From Rhizobium leguminosarum (lineage in GTDB: Bacteria; Pseudomonadota; Alphaproteobacteria; Rhizobiales; Rhizobiaceae): DNA of 64,000 nucleotides. The stretch's first letter is position 1, and every line of letters begins with the position of its first letter. Position numbers and translations under genes: made by a program. The DNA lies in assembly GCF_001679785.1 (NCBI RefSeq), contig NZ_CP016286.1, forward strand, positions 1,054,001 through 1,118,000, written 5' to 3'. Below, piece after piece: positions 8,711 through 16,876 of this stretch. Below the pieces are notes generated by a model. The model saw only the letters and a list, made by a program, of their open reading frames with translations, searched no databases and was not told where the DNA came from.

Positions 8711-9340
8711 TCAGGGCTGCGGTATTTCGGATGTGAAATGGGGAACCTCATAGCCGCGCTTGACCTGTGGCCGCGCCGCAAGCCTGAGATACCATCGTTT
8801 GACGTTCGCAAACGCATTCAGGTCGATCTCGTGGCGTTTAAAGCGAGAAACCCAGGGCCAGACCGCCATATCGGCGATGGAATAATCGTCGACGAGATAG
8901 TCGCGGCCTTCGAGCCGCGCGTTCAACGTCTCATAGAGGCGGCGAGTGTCCCTGCGAAAGAGATCCTCTGCGAACGGTGCCTCGCCTGCATTGTAAGTCA
9001 GGAAATAATGGGCGTTGCCGAGCGTCGGCCCGAAGCCGCCCATCTGCCACATCAGCCATTCGATCGTGTGATGCCGGGCAGCGCCCTGCCGGGGCAGGAA
9101 GCGGCCGGTCTTTTCGGCAAGATAGAGCAGGATGGCGCCGGATTCGGCAAGCGTGATCCCGGTCTCGTGATCGACGATAACAGGAATCTTGCCGCCCGGA
9201 TTGATGGCGAGATAGTCCTGCTGGAATTGATCGCCCTTGGTAATATCGATCGTGTGGGGGCGGTAGGAGAGGCCAAACTCTTCGAGCGCGATGGATACTT
9301 TGAGCCCGTTCGGCGTGATCCAGGTGTAAAGGTCGATCAT
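8711..9340 (-). CDS. Glutathione S-transferase, YfcG/Ure2-like
   Basis: Cytosolic glutathione-dependent transferase or disulfide-bond reductase of 209 residues. The N-terminal thioredoxin-like domain begins 'MIDLYTWITPNGLKVSIALEE', with the TPNG turn used by the Nu/YfcG class. 'INPGGKIPVIVD' (cis-Pro) and 'LAESGAILLYLAEKTG' (the glutathione-binding ES) follow. The helical domain has 'YSIADMAVWPWVSRF'. It starts 7 nt after the ArsR-family gene on the same strand, so the two form an operon. It is clearly related to the second GST at 15892-16614. The substrate is unknown; the organosulfur context suggests a thiol or sulfur-species role. Confidence 0.9.
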   Translation of the reverse strand: MIDLYTWITPNGLKVSIALEEFGLSYRPHTIDITKGDQFQQDYLAINPGGKIPVIVDHETGITLAESGAILLYLAEKTGRFLPRQGAARHHTIEWLMWQMGGFGPTLGNAHYFLTYNAGEAPFAEDLFRRDTRRLYETLNARLEGRDYLVDDYSIADMAVWPWVSRFKRHEIDLNAFANVKRWYLRLAARPQVKRGYEVPHFTSEIPQP

Positions 9341-9347
9341 CGGGGGT

Positions 9348-9719
9348 TCAATCGAACATCATTTCGTCGACCGGCAGCTTCGTCATTCCGAAGCGCCCGG
9401 TGACATCGTCGAGGCCGGAGAACATGTCCCGCAGAGTTTGCACGATCGTTTCGATACGAGGATCGATGACGCGATAGACGATCGCTTTGCCGTCGCGGCG
9501 TCCTTCGATCACACCGGCCTCGCGAAGCTCGCTCAACTGCTGGGAAAGCGTCGGCTGGCGGATACCGAGTTCGTCCTCCATCCCAGAGACCGAGGCTTCC
9601 GTCTCCATGAGGTAGCAGACGATCGCCAGGCGGTTGGCGTTGGCGATCAGCTTCAGCAATTCGCTTGCTGCGCCGACATCGCGGCAGACTCTTGAGGAAA
9701 CGGGCTTCGTCAACAGCAT
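9348..9719 (-). CDS. ArsR/SmtB-family transcriptional repressor
   Basis: Winged-helix regulator of 123 residues. The helix-turn-helix is 'SVSGMEDELGIRQPTLSQQLSELREAGVIEGRRDGKAIVYRV' (residues about 45-87), a textbook ArsR DNA-recognition segment. Cys residues are at about 12 and 35 ('RVCRDVG', 'IVCYLM'). There is no ELCVCD metal box, so this is not a classical arsenic or zinc sensor. Sulfur-reactive ArsR members (BigR/SqrR) use two Cys residues, but I cannot place these two with certainty. It heads the GST operon and faces the ssuA-like operon, with an operator-like palindrome between them. Confidence 0.9.
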   Translation of the reverse strand: MLLTKPVSSRVCRDVGAASELLKLIANANRLAIVCYLMETEASVSGMEDELGIRQPTLSQQLSELREAGVIEGRRDGKAIVYRVIDPRIETIVQTLRDMFSGLDDVTGRFGMTKLPVDEMMFD

Positions 9720-9734
9720 CGTCCTTGAAGGTTC

Positions 9735-9757
9735 TATAAAAAAGTAAAGTGACTGCG
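9735..9757 (+). repeat. Direct repeat copy 1, half-operator beside the ArsR gene
   Basis: This 23-nt stretch matches 9884-9906 at 21 of 23 positions (shared TATAAAAAAGTAAA, then TGA and TGCG). It ends 16 nt upstream of the ArsR start codon. Only the right half of the palindrome seen in copy 2 is present here, so it would be a half-site for autoregulation. Confidence 0.6.
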
Positions 9758-9872
9758 CCGATTTTTCAACTCCGGCTCGCTCACTTCGCTCAATCTGGTA
9801 AAAGATTTCATTGCCTATCGATTTTATGGGATTTCAAAGCCGATTTTCTCCTGCTGATGACAATCGCTTCCT

Positions 9873-9906
9873 CGCAATCAATTTATAAAAAAGTAAATTG
9901 ATTGCG
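9873..9906. promoter_or_regulatory. 34-bp operator-like palindrome, candidate ArsR site
   Basis: Perfect 13-bp arms CGCAATCAATTTA and TAAATTGATTGCG flank an 8-nt AT-rich spacer (9886-9893). The site ends 26 nt before the start codon of the SsuA-like gene, where a repressor would block transcription. It is AT-rich against a GC-rich background and is not followed by a T-run in a terminator position. The ArsR protein encoded 154 bp away is the natural candidate ligand. Confidence 0.65.
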
Positions 9907-9932
9907 GCAACCATGACGACGGTCGAAGCAAC

Positions 9933-10775
9933 ATGAGAATTGGCGTTCATCCCAACAACCTGCATCTTCGCCTCGCGCGGCTCTGGCCTGGCGCCTTCGC
10001 AGATCTGCAGCCGATTTTCGTATCCTATGCCGAAGGTCGCGATACCGCGGCCCTGCTGGAAAGCGGTGAGATCGATCTCGGCGGCACCGGCTCGACGCCG
10101 CCGATCGAGGCTGACATGCGCGGCCTCGGCGTCGAATATATTGCTGCCTCCGCGCCGCGCCCGGCGAACGGCGCCATCTTCGTCAGGCGCGACAGTTCGA
10201 TCGGCTCCGTCGCTGAGTTGAAGGGCCGCCGGATCTCGCTGATCGACGGTTCGTTTCACACCTATCTCCTGGCCCGCAGCCTCGAAGGCGAGGGATTAAG
10301 CCTGCCTGATGTCGAGCGGGTCGAAAGCGGCGCGCGCGATGCACTCGCCGATCTGCTCGAAGGTCGCGTCGATGCCTGGGTCGCCATGTCGCCGCGTCTC
10401 GAAAAGACGCTGGAGCGCGATGAAGTCAGGCCGATCGTCCGCCGCGGCGCTTCCATTCCCAACCGTTCGCTGTTCTGGACATTGGAGCGGAACGGCCTGT
10501 CGGCGGCGGAGATCCGGGCGATCGTCTCCGAACTCAGCCGGATCGGCGTCGAGATCGCTGCCGACCCACGCACCGCCGCCAAGCGTCTTGCATCTGGCGA
10601 CCGCGGGGGAACGGATATCGACGCCTGGGAAAAGGTGGTGCGCTCGCGCGACTTCACGGTGTTTCCGATCGACGACGAGATCATTGCCGAACAACAGGAG
10701 GAGGCCGACACGCTGCTGCGCCACGGCCATTTCGACAAGCCCATCGTGCTGAAACGCCCGGAAATGACAAAATAA
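9933..10775 (+). CDS. SsuA/TauA-like sulfonate-binding protein without signal peptide
   Basis: Solute-binding-protein fold of the aliphatic sulfonate family: 'GEIDLGGTGSTPPIEADMRG', 'IFVRRDSSIGSVAELKGRRISLIDGSFHTYLLARSLEGEGL' and 'RVDAWVAMSPRLEKTL' follow SsuA closely. The 280-residue protein starts directly at the first beta-strand (MRIGVHPNN). An in-frame TAA lies 39 nt upstream at 9894-9896, inside the operator palindrome, and no start codon is seen between that stop and the ATG, so no signal peptide is encoded. It may be a cytoplasmic sensor or a degenerate binding protein. It is first in the operon with the ssuD-like gene 14 nt downstream. There are no ABC permease or ATPase genes; a TRAP transporter follows instead. 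Confidence 0.82.
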   Translation: MRIGVHPNNLHLRLARLWPGAFADLQPIFVSYAEGRDTAALLESGEIDLGGTGSTPPIEADMRGLGVEYIAASAPRPANGAIFVRRDSSIGSVAELKGRRISLIDGSFHTYLLARSLEGEGLSLPDVERVESGARDALADLLEGRVDAWVAMSPRLEKTLERDEVRPIVRRGASIPNRSLFWTLERNGLSAAEIRAIVSELSRIGVEIAADPRTAAKRLASGDRGGTDIDAWEKVVRSRDFTVFPIDDEIIAEQQEEADTLLRHGHFDKPIVLKRPEMTK

Positions 10776-10789
10776 CAAGGAATCGGGAG

Positions 10790-11920
10790 ATGAACGTTTT
10801 CTGGTACATGTGCGCGCCCGACGGCGCTTATCCCTGGCAGCCGGAAGGCTCTCGCCAGGTCGACTACGGTTACTACAAGCAACTTGCCCAGGCCTATGAC
10901 CATCTGGGTTATACGGGCGCCCTGTTTGCGACCGGCGCCCATGATGTCTGGGTGCTGGCGAGTGCGCTGCTTGCGCACACCGAGCGGCTGCGGTTTCTCG
11001 TCGCCATCCATCCCGGCCTCGTCGCGCCGACATTGCTTGCCAAGATGGCTGCGACCTTTCAGGAATTCGCCCGCGGCCGGCTGCTGATCAATGTCGTTTC
11101 CGGCGACGCCAAGATGCTCGGCGCATATGGCATGATGCTGCCGCATGACGAGCGCTATGACATGGCGGACGAATATCTTCAGCTCTGGCACCGGCTCTTT
11201 GCCGGCGAGAGCGTCACCCATCAGGGCAAGTATTTCTCGACGGACGGTGCCAAGTTGGCCTTGCCGGTCGGCGAGAGCATCGCACCGCCGGCGCTGTGGT
11301 TCGGCGGCTCCTCCGACAAGGCGCTTGAAGTCGCGGCAAAACATGTGGACACCTATCTCTCCTGGGGCGAGACGCCCGCCCAGATCGGCGAGAAGGTCGA
11401 AGCCGTAAAGGCGCGGGCCGCCCACTACGGCCGTGAACTGGAATATGGCATCCGCCTCTATGTCATCGTTCGCGACACCGAAGAAAAGGCCTGGGAGGCG
11501 GCGGCCGATCTCTATGATCGTATGGATGATGCGGCGATCACCGCCAACCAGCGCTTCGTCTCAAGAAGCGATTCCGTCGGCCAGCAGCGCATGACCGCAC
11601 TGCACGGCGGCCTCAAGCCGGAAAACCTGCGCGATCTCGAAGTCGCACCGAACCTCTGGGCCGGCATTGGCCTGGTTAGGCCCGGCCCCGGCACGGCGAT
11701 CGTCGGTTCTCCGGATACGGTTCTGCGCACGCTCGAAGCCTATCAGAAGGCGGGCGTCGATACTTTTATTCTTTCTGGCATGCCGCTGCTTGAGGAAGCC
11801 TATCGTTTCGGCGAAAAGGTGCTGCCGCGGCTCGATGTCAGCAGGGAAGTGTCGAAGGCGCGCAACTACACCTGGTCGACGCTCTTCGATCGCGATCTTA
11901 CGACCGTCAAGAGCGCCTGA
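10790..11920 (+). CDS. ssuD: FMNH2-dependent alkanesulfonate monooxygenase-like (LLM class)
   Basis: Bacterial luciferase-like flavin monooxygenase that desulfonates organosulfonates to an aldehyde plus sulfite. The 376-residue protein has the SsuD family segments 'FWYMCAPDGAYPW', 'HLGYTGALFATGAHDVWVLASALL', 'RFLVAIHPGLVAPTLLAKMAATFQEFARGRLLINVVSGD', 'HDERYDMADEYLQLWHRLF' and 'PPALWFGGSSDKALEVAAKHVDTYLSWGE'. The mobile-loop region 'NQRFVSRSDSVGQQRM' is present. It needs a separate NAD(P)H:FMN reductase, which is not in the window. The substrate may be a sulfonate, sulfone or similar compound. The gene symbol is by family resemblance. Confidence 0.88.
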   Translation: MNVFWYMCAPDGAYPWQPEGSRQVDYGYYKQLAQAYDHLGYTGALFATGAHDVWVLASALLAHTERLRFLVAIHPGLVAPTLLAKMAATFQEFARGRLLINVVSGDAKMLGAYGMMLPHDERYDMADEYLQLWHRLFAGESVTHQGKYFSTDGAKLALPVGESIAPPALWFGGSSDKALEVAAKHVDTYLSWGETPAQIGEKVEAVKARAAHYGRELEYGIRLYVIVRDTEEKAWEAAADLYDRMDDAAITANQRFVSRSDSVGQQRMTALHGGLKPENLRDLEVAPNLWAGIGLVRPGPGTAIVGSPDTVLRTLEAYQKAGVDTFILSGMPLLEEAYRFGEKVLPRLDVSREVSKARNYTWSTLFDRDLTTVKSA

Positions 11921-11944
11921 TCCTCTCGCCAGAAGGTAAGTTTT

Positions 11945-13777
11945 GTGGCCACCAGTGAATTTCATCCGATCGAACAGGCCGCTCCGGACAGCGGGGTGGC
12001 AGCGCGCCTGCTGCGGGCGATCGAAGCGGTTCTCGGCATTGCCGCAGCACTCGTTCTCGCCGTGCTGCTCTTGATGGTGCTGGTCACAGTCTGCCTGCGT
12101 TATTTCTTCAGCGCCGGCTTCATCGGCGCCGAGGATCTCGGCATCTGGCTGCATGTGGGCCTGATCGCGCTCGGCGCGCCGCTCAGCCTCAACAGCGCGC
12201 TTGCCATGCGCCTCGACGTCTTCGTCAAGATGCTGCCGGAGAGCCTGCAGAGGGTCACGCCGATCGGCGCCGATGTGTTCACCGTGCTTTCGGCGCTGGT
12301 CCTGAGCTTCGGCGGCAGCGAGATCATGACGATGCTTGGCGGCGTCTCGCCGACGCTCGGCGTGCCGGAATGGATCCGCTTCGGCTTCCTCGGCACCAGT
12401 GGCGCGCTGATCCTCGTCGTGCTGCTTCTGCAGCGCATCGCGGAAGGCAAGATCCTGCCGGTTGTGATCTCGCTTGCCGTCGGTGTCGCGCTCTATGCTG
12501 GCATCCCACATGTCTCGCTCGATCTCGACTGGCCGCCGAGCATCTTCCTCGGACTGATCGCCGCGGTCGGCCTCCTGCTTGCTGCGCCGCTGCCGCACGC
12601 TTTTCTCGCCGCAGCCTATGTCGTCGTCGCCTTCGGCAGCAGCCTGCCGGAGCCGGCGATCGTCTCCGCCACCGTCACCGGCATCTCGAAATTCCTGCTG
12701 CTCGCCATTCCTTTCTTCCTGCTCGCCGGCGGTCTGCTGACGGCCTCCGGTGTCGCCAACCAGCTTGTGCGCTTCGCCGCCGCCATGGTCGGCCATCGCC
12801 GGGCCGGGCTGGCGCAGACAACGCTGTTGACCAGCGTCCTCTTTTCCGGCGCCTCCGGCTCGTCGGTCGCAAATGCCGCCTTCGGCGCATCGACCTTCCA
12901 GCCCGAGCTGGTCAAACACGGCTACCCTCCGGCGCAGGCGGCGGCGATCATCGCCTCCACATCGGTTCTCGACAATGTCATCCCGCCGTCGATCGCCTTC
13001 CTGATCCTTGCGACCGCGACCAATCTTTCCGTCGGCTCGCTGCTTGTCGGCGGCTTCTTCGCCGGCGGCTTGATGGCCATATGCCTGGCGGTCGCTATCC
13101 ATCTGACCGTGCGTGAGCAGGTGCCTTTGCCGCTCGCAAATGCGAAACAGCGTTGGCAATCGGCGGTCCAGGCGATCCCGGCTTTCGGGCTCGGCATCAT
13201 CGTCGTCGTCGGCATCCGCATCGGTATCGTCACCACCACGGAGGCCGCAGCACTTGCTGCTTTCTACACGCTGCTGCTCGGCATCGGCGCGCGCCTCGGC
13301 ATTCTCTCGCTCTATGCCGCCTTCCGTCAGGCGGCAGTCGAAGCGGCGGCAATCGGTCTCCTCATCGGCACGGCCGGCCCCTTTGCCTTTTTGCTGGCGG
13401 TCGACGACGTGTCCGGACTGATCTCGCACCTGACGACGGCGCTCGGCGGCAGCGCGCTTGCGGTCATCCTGCTGTCGAACGTCATCCTGCTGGTGGTCGG
13501 CCTCGTTCTCGACATCGGCGCCGCGATCCTGCTCTTCGGCCCGATCCTGCTGCCGGCAGCGGTCGCCGCCGGCATCGATCCCATCCAATTCGGCGTGATC
13601 ATCGTCGTCAACCTGATGATCCATGGACTGACACCGCCGCTCGGCATGCTGATCTTCGTCGTCAGCGGCGTCACGCGCATTCCCGCCTCAGAGCTCTTTC
13701 GGGCGGTGGTTCCCTATCTGCTCGCTCTCCTGGTCTCGCTCGCAATCCTCTGCGCCTGGGCCATCATCTTCTCGTAA
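11945..13777 (+). CDS. TRAP transporter fused small and large membrane subunits (DctQM type)
   Basis: Secondary transporter driven by an ion gradient. The N-terminal approx. 170 residues form the four-helix DctQ part ('AALVLAVLLLMVLVTVCLRYFFSAGFIGAEDLGIWLHVGLIALGA'). The rest is DctM with many membrane spans ('GAIIASTSVLDNVIPPSIAFLIL'-like region near 12950, 'VNLMIHGLTPPLGMLIFVVSGVT' at the end). Fusion of Q and M is a known variant. The start is a GTG at 11945 with GAAGGTAAG upstream. It lies 25 nt after the ssuD-like gene and 14 nt before the P subunit, so all four genes form one operon. Confidence 0.9.
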   Translation: MATSEFHPIEQAAPDSGVAARLLRAIEAVLGIAAALVLAVLLLMVLVTVCLRYFFSAGFIGAEDLGIWLHVGLIALGAPLSLNSALAMRLDVFVKMLPESLQRVTPIGADVFTVLSALVLSFGGSEIMTMLGGVSPTLGVPEWIRFGFLGTSGALILVVLLLQRIAEGKILPVVISLAVGVALYAGIPHVSLDLDWPPSIFLGLIAAVGLLLAAPLPHAFLAAAYVVVAFGSSLPEPAIVSATVTGISKFLLLAIPFFLLAGGLLTASGVANQLVRFAAAMVGHRRAGLAQTTLLTSVLFSGASGSSVANAAFGASTFQPELVKHGYPPAQAAAIIASTSVLDNVIPPSIAFLILATATNLSVGSLLVGGFFAGGLMAICLAVAIHLTVREQVPLPLANAKQRWQSAVQAIPAFGLGIIVVVGIRIGIVTTTEAAALAAFYTLLLGIGARLGILSLYAAFRQAAVEAAAIGLLIGTAGPFAFLLAVDDVSGLISHLTTALGGSALAVILLSNVILLVVGLVLDIGAAILLFGPILLPAAVAAGIDPIQFGVIIVVNLMIHGLTPPLGMLIFVVSGVTRIPASELFRAVVPYLLALLVSLAILCAWAIIFS

Positions 13778-13790
13778 ACAGGACAAACCG

Positions 13791-14789
13791 ATGGACAATC
13801 TCAACCGACGCAATTTCCTGAAGACCGCAGCTCTCGCTGGAACGGCGCTTGCAGCGCCCGCCTTCGTCCGCACCGCCGCCGCCCGCACGACGACGATCAC
13901 GATCGCCTCGCTGCTCGGCGACGACAAGCCGGAAACGAAGATCTGGGTGAAGATTAGCGAACTGGTTGAAGCGAAACTCCCCGGCCAGTTCAAGTTCAAT
14001 ATCGTCAGGAACGGCGCGCTCGGCGGCGAGAAGGAAGTGGCCGAAGGCGTGCGCCTCGGCTCCATCCAGGCCAGCCTCTCGACGGTCTCATCGCTCTCCG
14101 GCTGGGCGCCGGAACTGCAGATCCTCGATCTGCCCTTCCTTTTCCGCGATGCCGACCATGTTCTGAGGACCGTCGCCGGCGATGTCGGCGCCGATCTCAA
14201 GCAGAAACTGCAGGCGCAGAATTTCGTGGTCGGCGATTTCATCAATTACGGCGCCCGCCATCTCCTGACCAAGGAACCGGTGACGCGGCCGGAGCAGCTC
14301 AAGGGCAAGCGCATCCGTGTCATCCAGAGCCCGCTGCACACGAAGCTCTGGAGCGCATTCGGCACGACGCCGATCGGCATTCCGATCACCGAGACCTACA
14401 ATGCGCTCGCAACCGGCGTCGCCGACGCGATGGATCTGACCAAATCGGCCTATGCCGGCTTCAAGCTCTATGAGGTCGTGCCCGATATGACCGAGACCGG
14501 CCACATCTGGGCATCCGGCGTCATCTATTATGCCTCGACCTTCTGGGGTGGCCTCGACGACGAGCAGAAGGCGGTGTTCCAGCAGGCTTCCAGCGAAGGG
14601 GCTGCCTATTTCAACCAGCTGATCGTCGAAGACGAATCCAAATCCGTCGAGACCGCACTTGCCAACGGCGGAAAGCTCTTGAAGCCGGAAGCCTTCGACG
14701 AATGGCAGAAAGGCGCCCAGGGCGTATGGGCCGACTTCGCTCCGATCGTCGGCGGCATCGACAGGATCAAATCGGTCCAGGCCGCCTGA
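13791..14789 (+). CDS. TRAP transporter solute-binding protein (DctP type), Tat-exported
   Basis: Periplasmic binding protein of 332 residues for the TRAP system. The N-terminus has a Tat signal (MDNLNRRNFLKTAALAGTALAAPAFVRTAAA) with the twin-arginine RRNFLK motif. The DctP body includes 'GSIQASLSTVSSLSGWAPELQILDLPFLFRDADHV', 'LKGKRIRVIQSPLHTKLWSAFGTTPIGIPITETYNALATGVADAMD' and the conserved Arg-containing strand. The presence of the upstream SsuA-like and SsuD-like genes suggests an organosulfur or related oxyanion substrate, but residues alone do not settle it. No terminator with a proper T-run follows; a short GACCGA/TCGGTC hairpin is at about 14821-14844. Confidence 0.9.
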   Translation: MDNLNRRNFLKTAALAGTALAAPAFVRTAAARTTTITIASLLGDDKPETKIWVKISELVEAKLPGQFKFNIVRNGALGGEKEVAEGVRLGSIQASLSTVSSLSGWAPELQILDLPFLFRDADHVLRTVAGDVGADLKQKLQAQNFVVGDFINYGARHLLTKEPVTRPEQLKGKRIRVIQSPLHTKLWSAFGTTPIGIPITETYNALATGVADAMDLTKSAYAGFKLYEVVPDMTETGHIWASGVIYYASTFWGGLDDEQKAVFQQASSEGAAYFNQLIVEDESKSVETALANGGKLLKPEAFDEWQKGAQGVWADFAPIVGGIDRIKSVQAA

Positions 14790-15077
14790 GCAAGGGGCGG
14801 TTCTCCTGCAGCTTGAATAGGACCGATGGAAAAACCCTCGGTCTTGTCATCCCGCGGACTTGCCGGAAAAATAATGCCGAAGCAGGCCGGAAATCGAAAG
14901 AGCATGCCTTCGGTGATCGTGGTATATGACTTACTGAAAATCCTGGGATGGGAAGTTTTTTACCTTCAGCCGGCGCGATCCTGATGACCGCAATCTTGCG
15001 ACCGCTTCCGGCAGACGGATCCCATGGCCTCGATTTGGGATGAACAACATTTAACACAAGGCTTTGGAGGGCCGACC

Positions 15078-15737
15078 ATGAGCTTACGTATCAACGACAT
15101 TGCCCCCGATTTTACCGCCGACACCACACAGGGACCGATCAGCTTTCACGATTGGATCGGCAACGGCTGGGCCGTCCTGTTCTCGCATCCGAAGAATTTC
15201 ACGCCGGTTTGCACGACCGAGCTCGGCGCCATGGCCGGCCTGGCCGGGGAATTTTCCAAGCGTGGCGCCAAGATCATCGGCATCTCCGTCGATCCGGTGG
15301 AAAGCCATGCCAAGTGGAAGAACGACATCAAGACCGCCACCGGCTTCGACGTCGAATATCCGCTGATCGGTGACAAGGACCTCAAGGTCGCCAAGCTCTA
15401 CGACATGCTGCCGGCCGGCGCCGGCGAGAGCTCGGAAGGCCGCACGCCTGCCGACAATGCGACGGTGCGTTCGGTCTTCATCATCGGTCCCGATAAGAAG
15501 ATCAAGCTGATCCTGACCTATCCGATGACGACGGGCCGCAATTTCAATGAGATCCTGCGCGCCATCGATTCCATCCAGCTGACGGCCAAGCACCAGGTGG
15601 CCACACCGGCGAACTGGAATCAGGGCGAGGACGTCATCATCACCGCCGCGGTTTCCAACGAAGACGCGATCACGCGTTTCGGCTCCTTCGATACGGTTCT
15701 GCCCTATCTCAGGAAGACCAAGCAGCCGACGGCTTGA
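15078..15737 (+). CDS. 1-Cys peroxiredoxin, Prx6 class
   Basis: Cytosolic thiol peroxidase reducing H2O2 and alkyl hydroperoxides. The 219-residue protein contains the peroxidatic motif 'HPKNFTPVCTTELG' and lacks the resolving Cys of AhpC. The C-terminal extension typical of Prx6/LsfA is present ('PANWNQGEDVIITAAVSNEDA'). The start at 15078 (MSLRINDIAPDF) is chosen because GGAGGG stands 6 nt upstream; an upstream ATG at 15024 adds 18 unrelated residues. In pseudomonads the homologue LsfA is induced under sulfate starvation, which fits the neighbouring organosulfur operon, although it is a separate unit here. Confidence 0.93.
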   Translation: MSLRINDIAPDFTADTTQGPISFHDWIGNGWAVLFSHPKNFTPVCTTELGAMAGLAGEFSKRGAKIIGISVDPVESHAKWKNDIKTATGFDVEYPLIGDKDLKVAKLYDMLPAGAGESSEGRTPADNATVRSVFIIGPDKKIKLILTYPMTTGRNFNEILRAIDSIQLTAKHQVATPANWNQGEDVIITAAVSNEDAITRFGSFDTVLPYLRKTKQPTA

Positions 15738-15760
15738 TTGCTGCTTTCAAAGCCATTCCC

Positions 15761-15795
15761 AAGCCGCCGCGGCCATATGGCCCGGCGGCTTTTTC
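15761..15795 (+). terminator. Intrinsic terminator of the peroxiredoxin gene
   Basis: Arms AAGCCGCCG and CGGCGGCTT with a GC-rich loop, followed by TTTTT. It lies 24 nt after the stop codon. Confidence 0.85.
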
Positions 15796-15842
15796 GTGCA
15801 GGCATTCTGGAAGAATGTCGCTCTGCTGCGCCTTGTTTTTTC

Positions 15843-15886
15843 GCAATTCCGGACGCAAACCGCCGCGCACTTTTGCTGGAATTGCT
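15843..15886. repeat. Dispersed intergenic repeat, family 2, copy A
   Basis: A 44-nt element with outer inverted arms GCAATTCC (15843-15850) and GGAATTGC (15878-15885) and an inner ATTCCGGACGCAAA core. A related copy is at 29861-29902. From memory this type of element is common between genes in Rhizobium; copy number cannot be tested here. Confidence 0.6.
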
Positions 15887-15891
15887 TAGGC

Positions 15892-16614
15892 TCAATCCGG
15901 AACGGGAAGGGCGCGCTGGTTGTAGAGGATCTTGCGGATGCGCGCCTGTTCCTCTTCGGAGAGCTTGCTATTGTCGGTGCTAAGATCGGCGCCGACCGCA
16001 AGGCCGCGCTGAACGCCGGGCCTTGCGCCGACCTCCTCGAACCATCGCTTGAAATGTTTGAACTCGTTGATGTCCTGACCCTGTGCCTGCCAGTTGACGG
16101 TCCAGGGATAGCTGACGATGTCGGCGATGGTGAATTCGTCGCCGGCAAGATAGCGCCGGTCGCGTAGCCGCATGCTGAGAACGCCGTAAAGGCGGTTGGC
16201 TTCGTCGGTGAAGCGCCGCACCGCATAGGACTGGTCGCCTTCGCGATCGCCAAGGCGACGGAAATGACCGGCTTCGCCGAGTTTCGGCCCCTGGTTCGCC
16301 ATCTGCCAGATCACCCATTGCATGACCTCGTATTTGCCGCGCAGATCCTGCGGCCAGAATTTGCCGGTCTTCTCGGCGAGATAGAAGAGGATCGCGCCGG
16401 ACTCGAAGACGCTCAACGGACCGCCGCCATCGGCAGGTTCGTGGTCGACGATGGCAGGCATGCGGTGATTGGGGTTGAGTCTGAGGTAATCAGGCTTGAA
16501 CTGGTCGCCCCGGCCGATATTGACCGGCACCAGCCGATATGGCGTGCCGGTTTCTTCCAGGAAGATCGAAACTTTCTTGCCGTTCGGCGTCGGCCAGTAG
16601 TGGAGATCAATCAT
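15892..16614 (-). CDS. Glutathione S-transferase, YfcG/Ure2-like (second copy)
   Basis: A 240-residue glutathione transferase. The N-terminal domain starts 'MIDLHYWPTPNGKKVSIFLEETG', with 'LNPNHRMPAIVDHEP' and 'SVFESGAILFYLAEKTGKF' forming the cis-Pro and glutathione-binding sites. The C-terminal helical domain has 'FTIADIVSYPWTVNWQAQG'. Compared with the GST at 8711-9340 it has a longer loop after the cis-Pro (PADGGGP) and a C-terminal extension of about 30 residues. YghU/YfcG relatives act as disulfide-bond oxidoreductases or peroxidases. It is a single gene facing the peroxiredoxin gene tail to tail. Confidence 0.9.
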   Translation of the reverse strand: MIDLHYWPTPNGKKVSIFLEETGTPYRLVPVNIGRGDQFKPDYLRLNPNHRMPAIVDHEPADGGGPLSVFESGAILFYLAEKTGKFWPQDLRGKYEVMQWVIWQMANQGPKLGEAGHFRRLGDREGDQSYAVRRFTDEANRLYGVLSMRLRDRRYLAGDEFTIADIVSYPWTVNWQAQGQDINEFKHFKRWFEEVGARPGVQRGLAVGADLSTDNSKLSEEEQARIRKILYNQRALPVPD

Positions 16615-16876
16615 CTGCTTACCTCGTTCGCTTAGGCATTCCTGATGAGCAGAATAGCGTTGCGACCATGGCAGGCCGAATATGTTTGTTCCAAAATCGA
16701 TGGCGAAATTAAAAACCTGTGAGCGTTCCTGGCGCCAATTCGGGTGCAGATATGGAAATGGGGAAGCGTCGCGCTTTGATCGATGGTATCTAGAATCGAG
16801 CGTCGAGATGGAAGTTCGAACCTGCTGAGATCCGATGATAGGCCGGAAGCGTCAGTCCGACATGGGGAGGAGATCG

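Noticed and set aside
11561..13624. 687-codon minus-strand ORF opposite the TRAP genes
   Set aside because: Asp/Arg/Gln-rich antisense shadow of the TRAP QM gene, with the codon-complement bias expected in GC-rich genomes.
14821..14844. Terminator after the TRAP P-subunit gene
   Set aside because: A six-base hairpin GACCGA/TCGGTC exists, but it has no T-run and is too short to claim.
15024..15077. Upstream start for the peroxiredoxin
   Set aside because: It would add 18 residues unlike any Prx6 N-terminus; GGAGGG before 15078 marks the real start.
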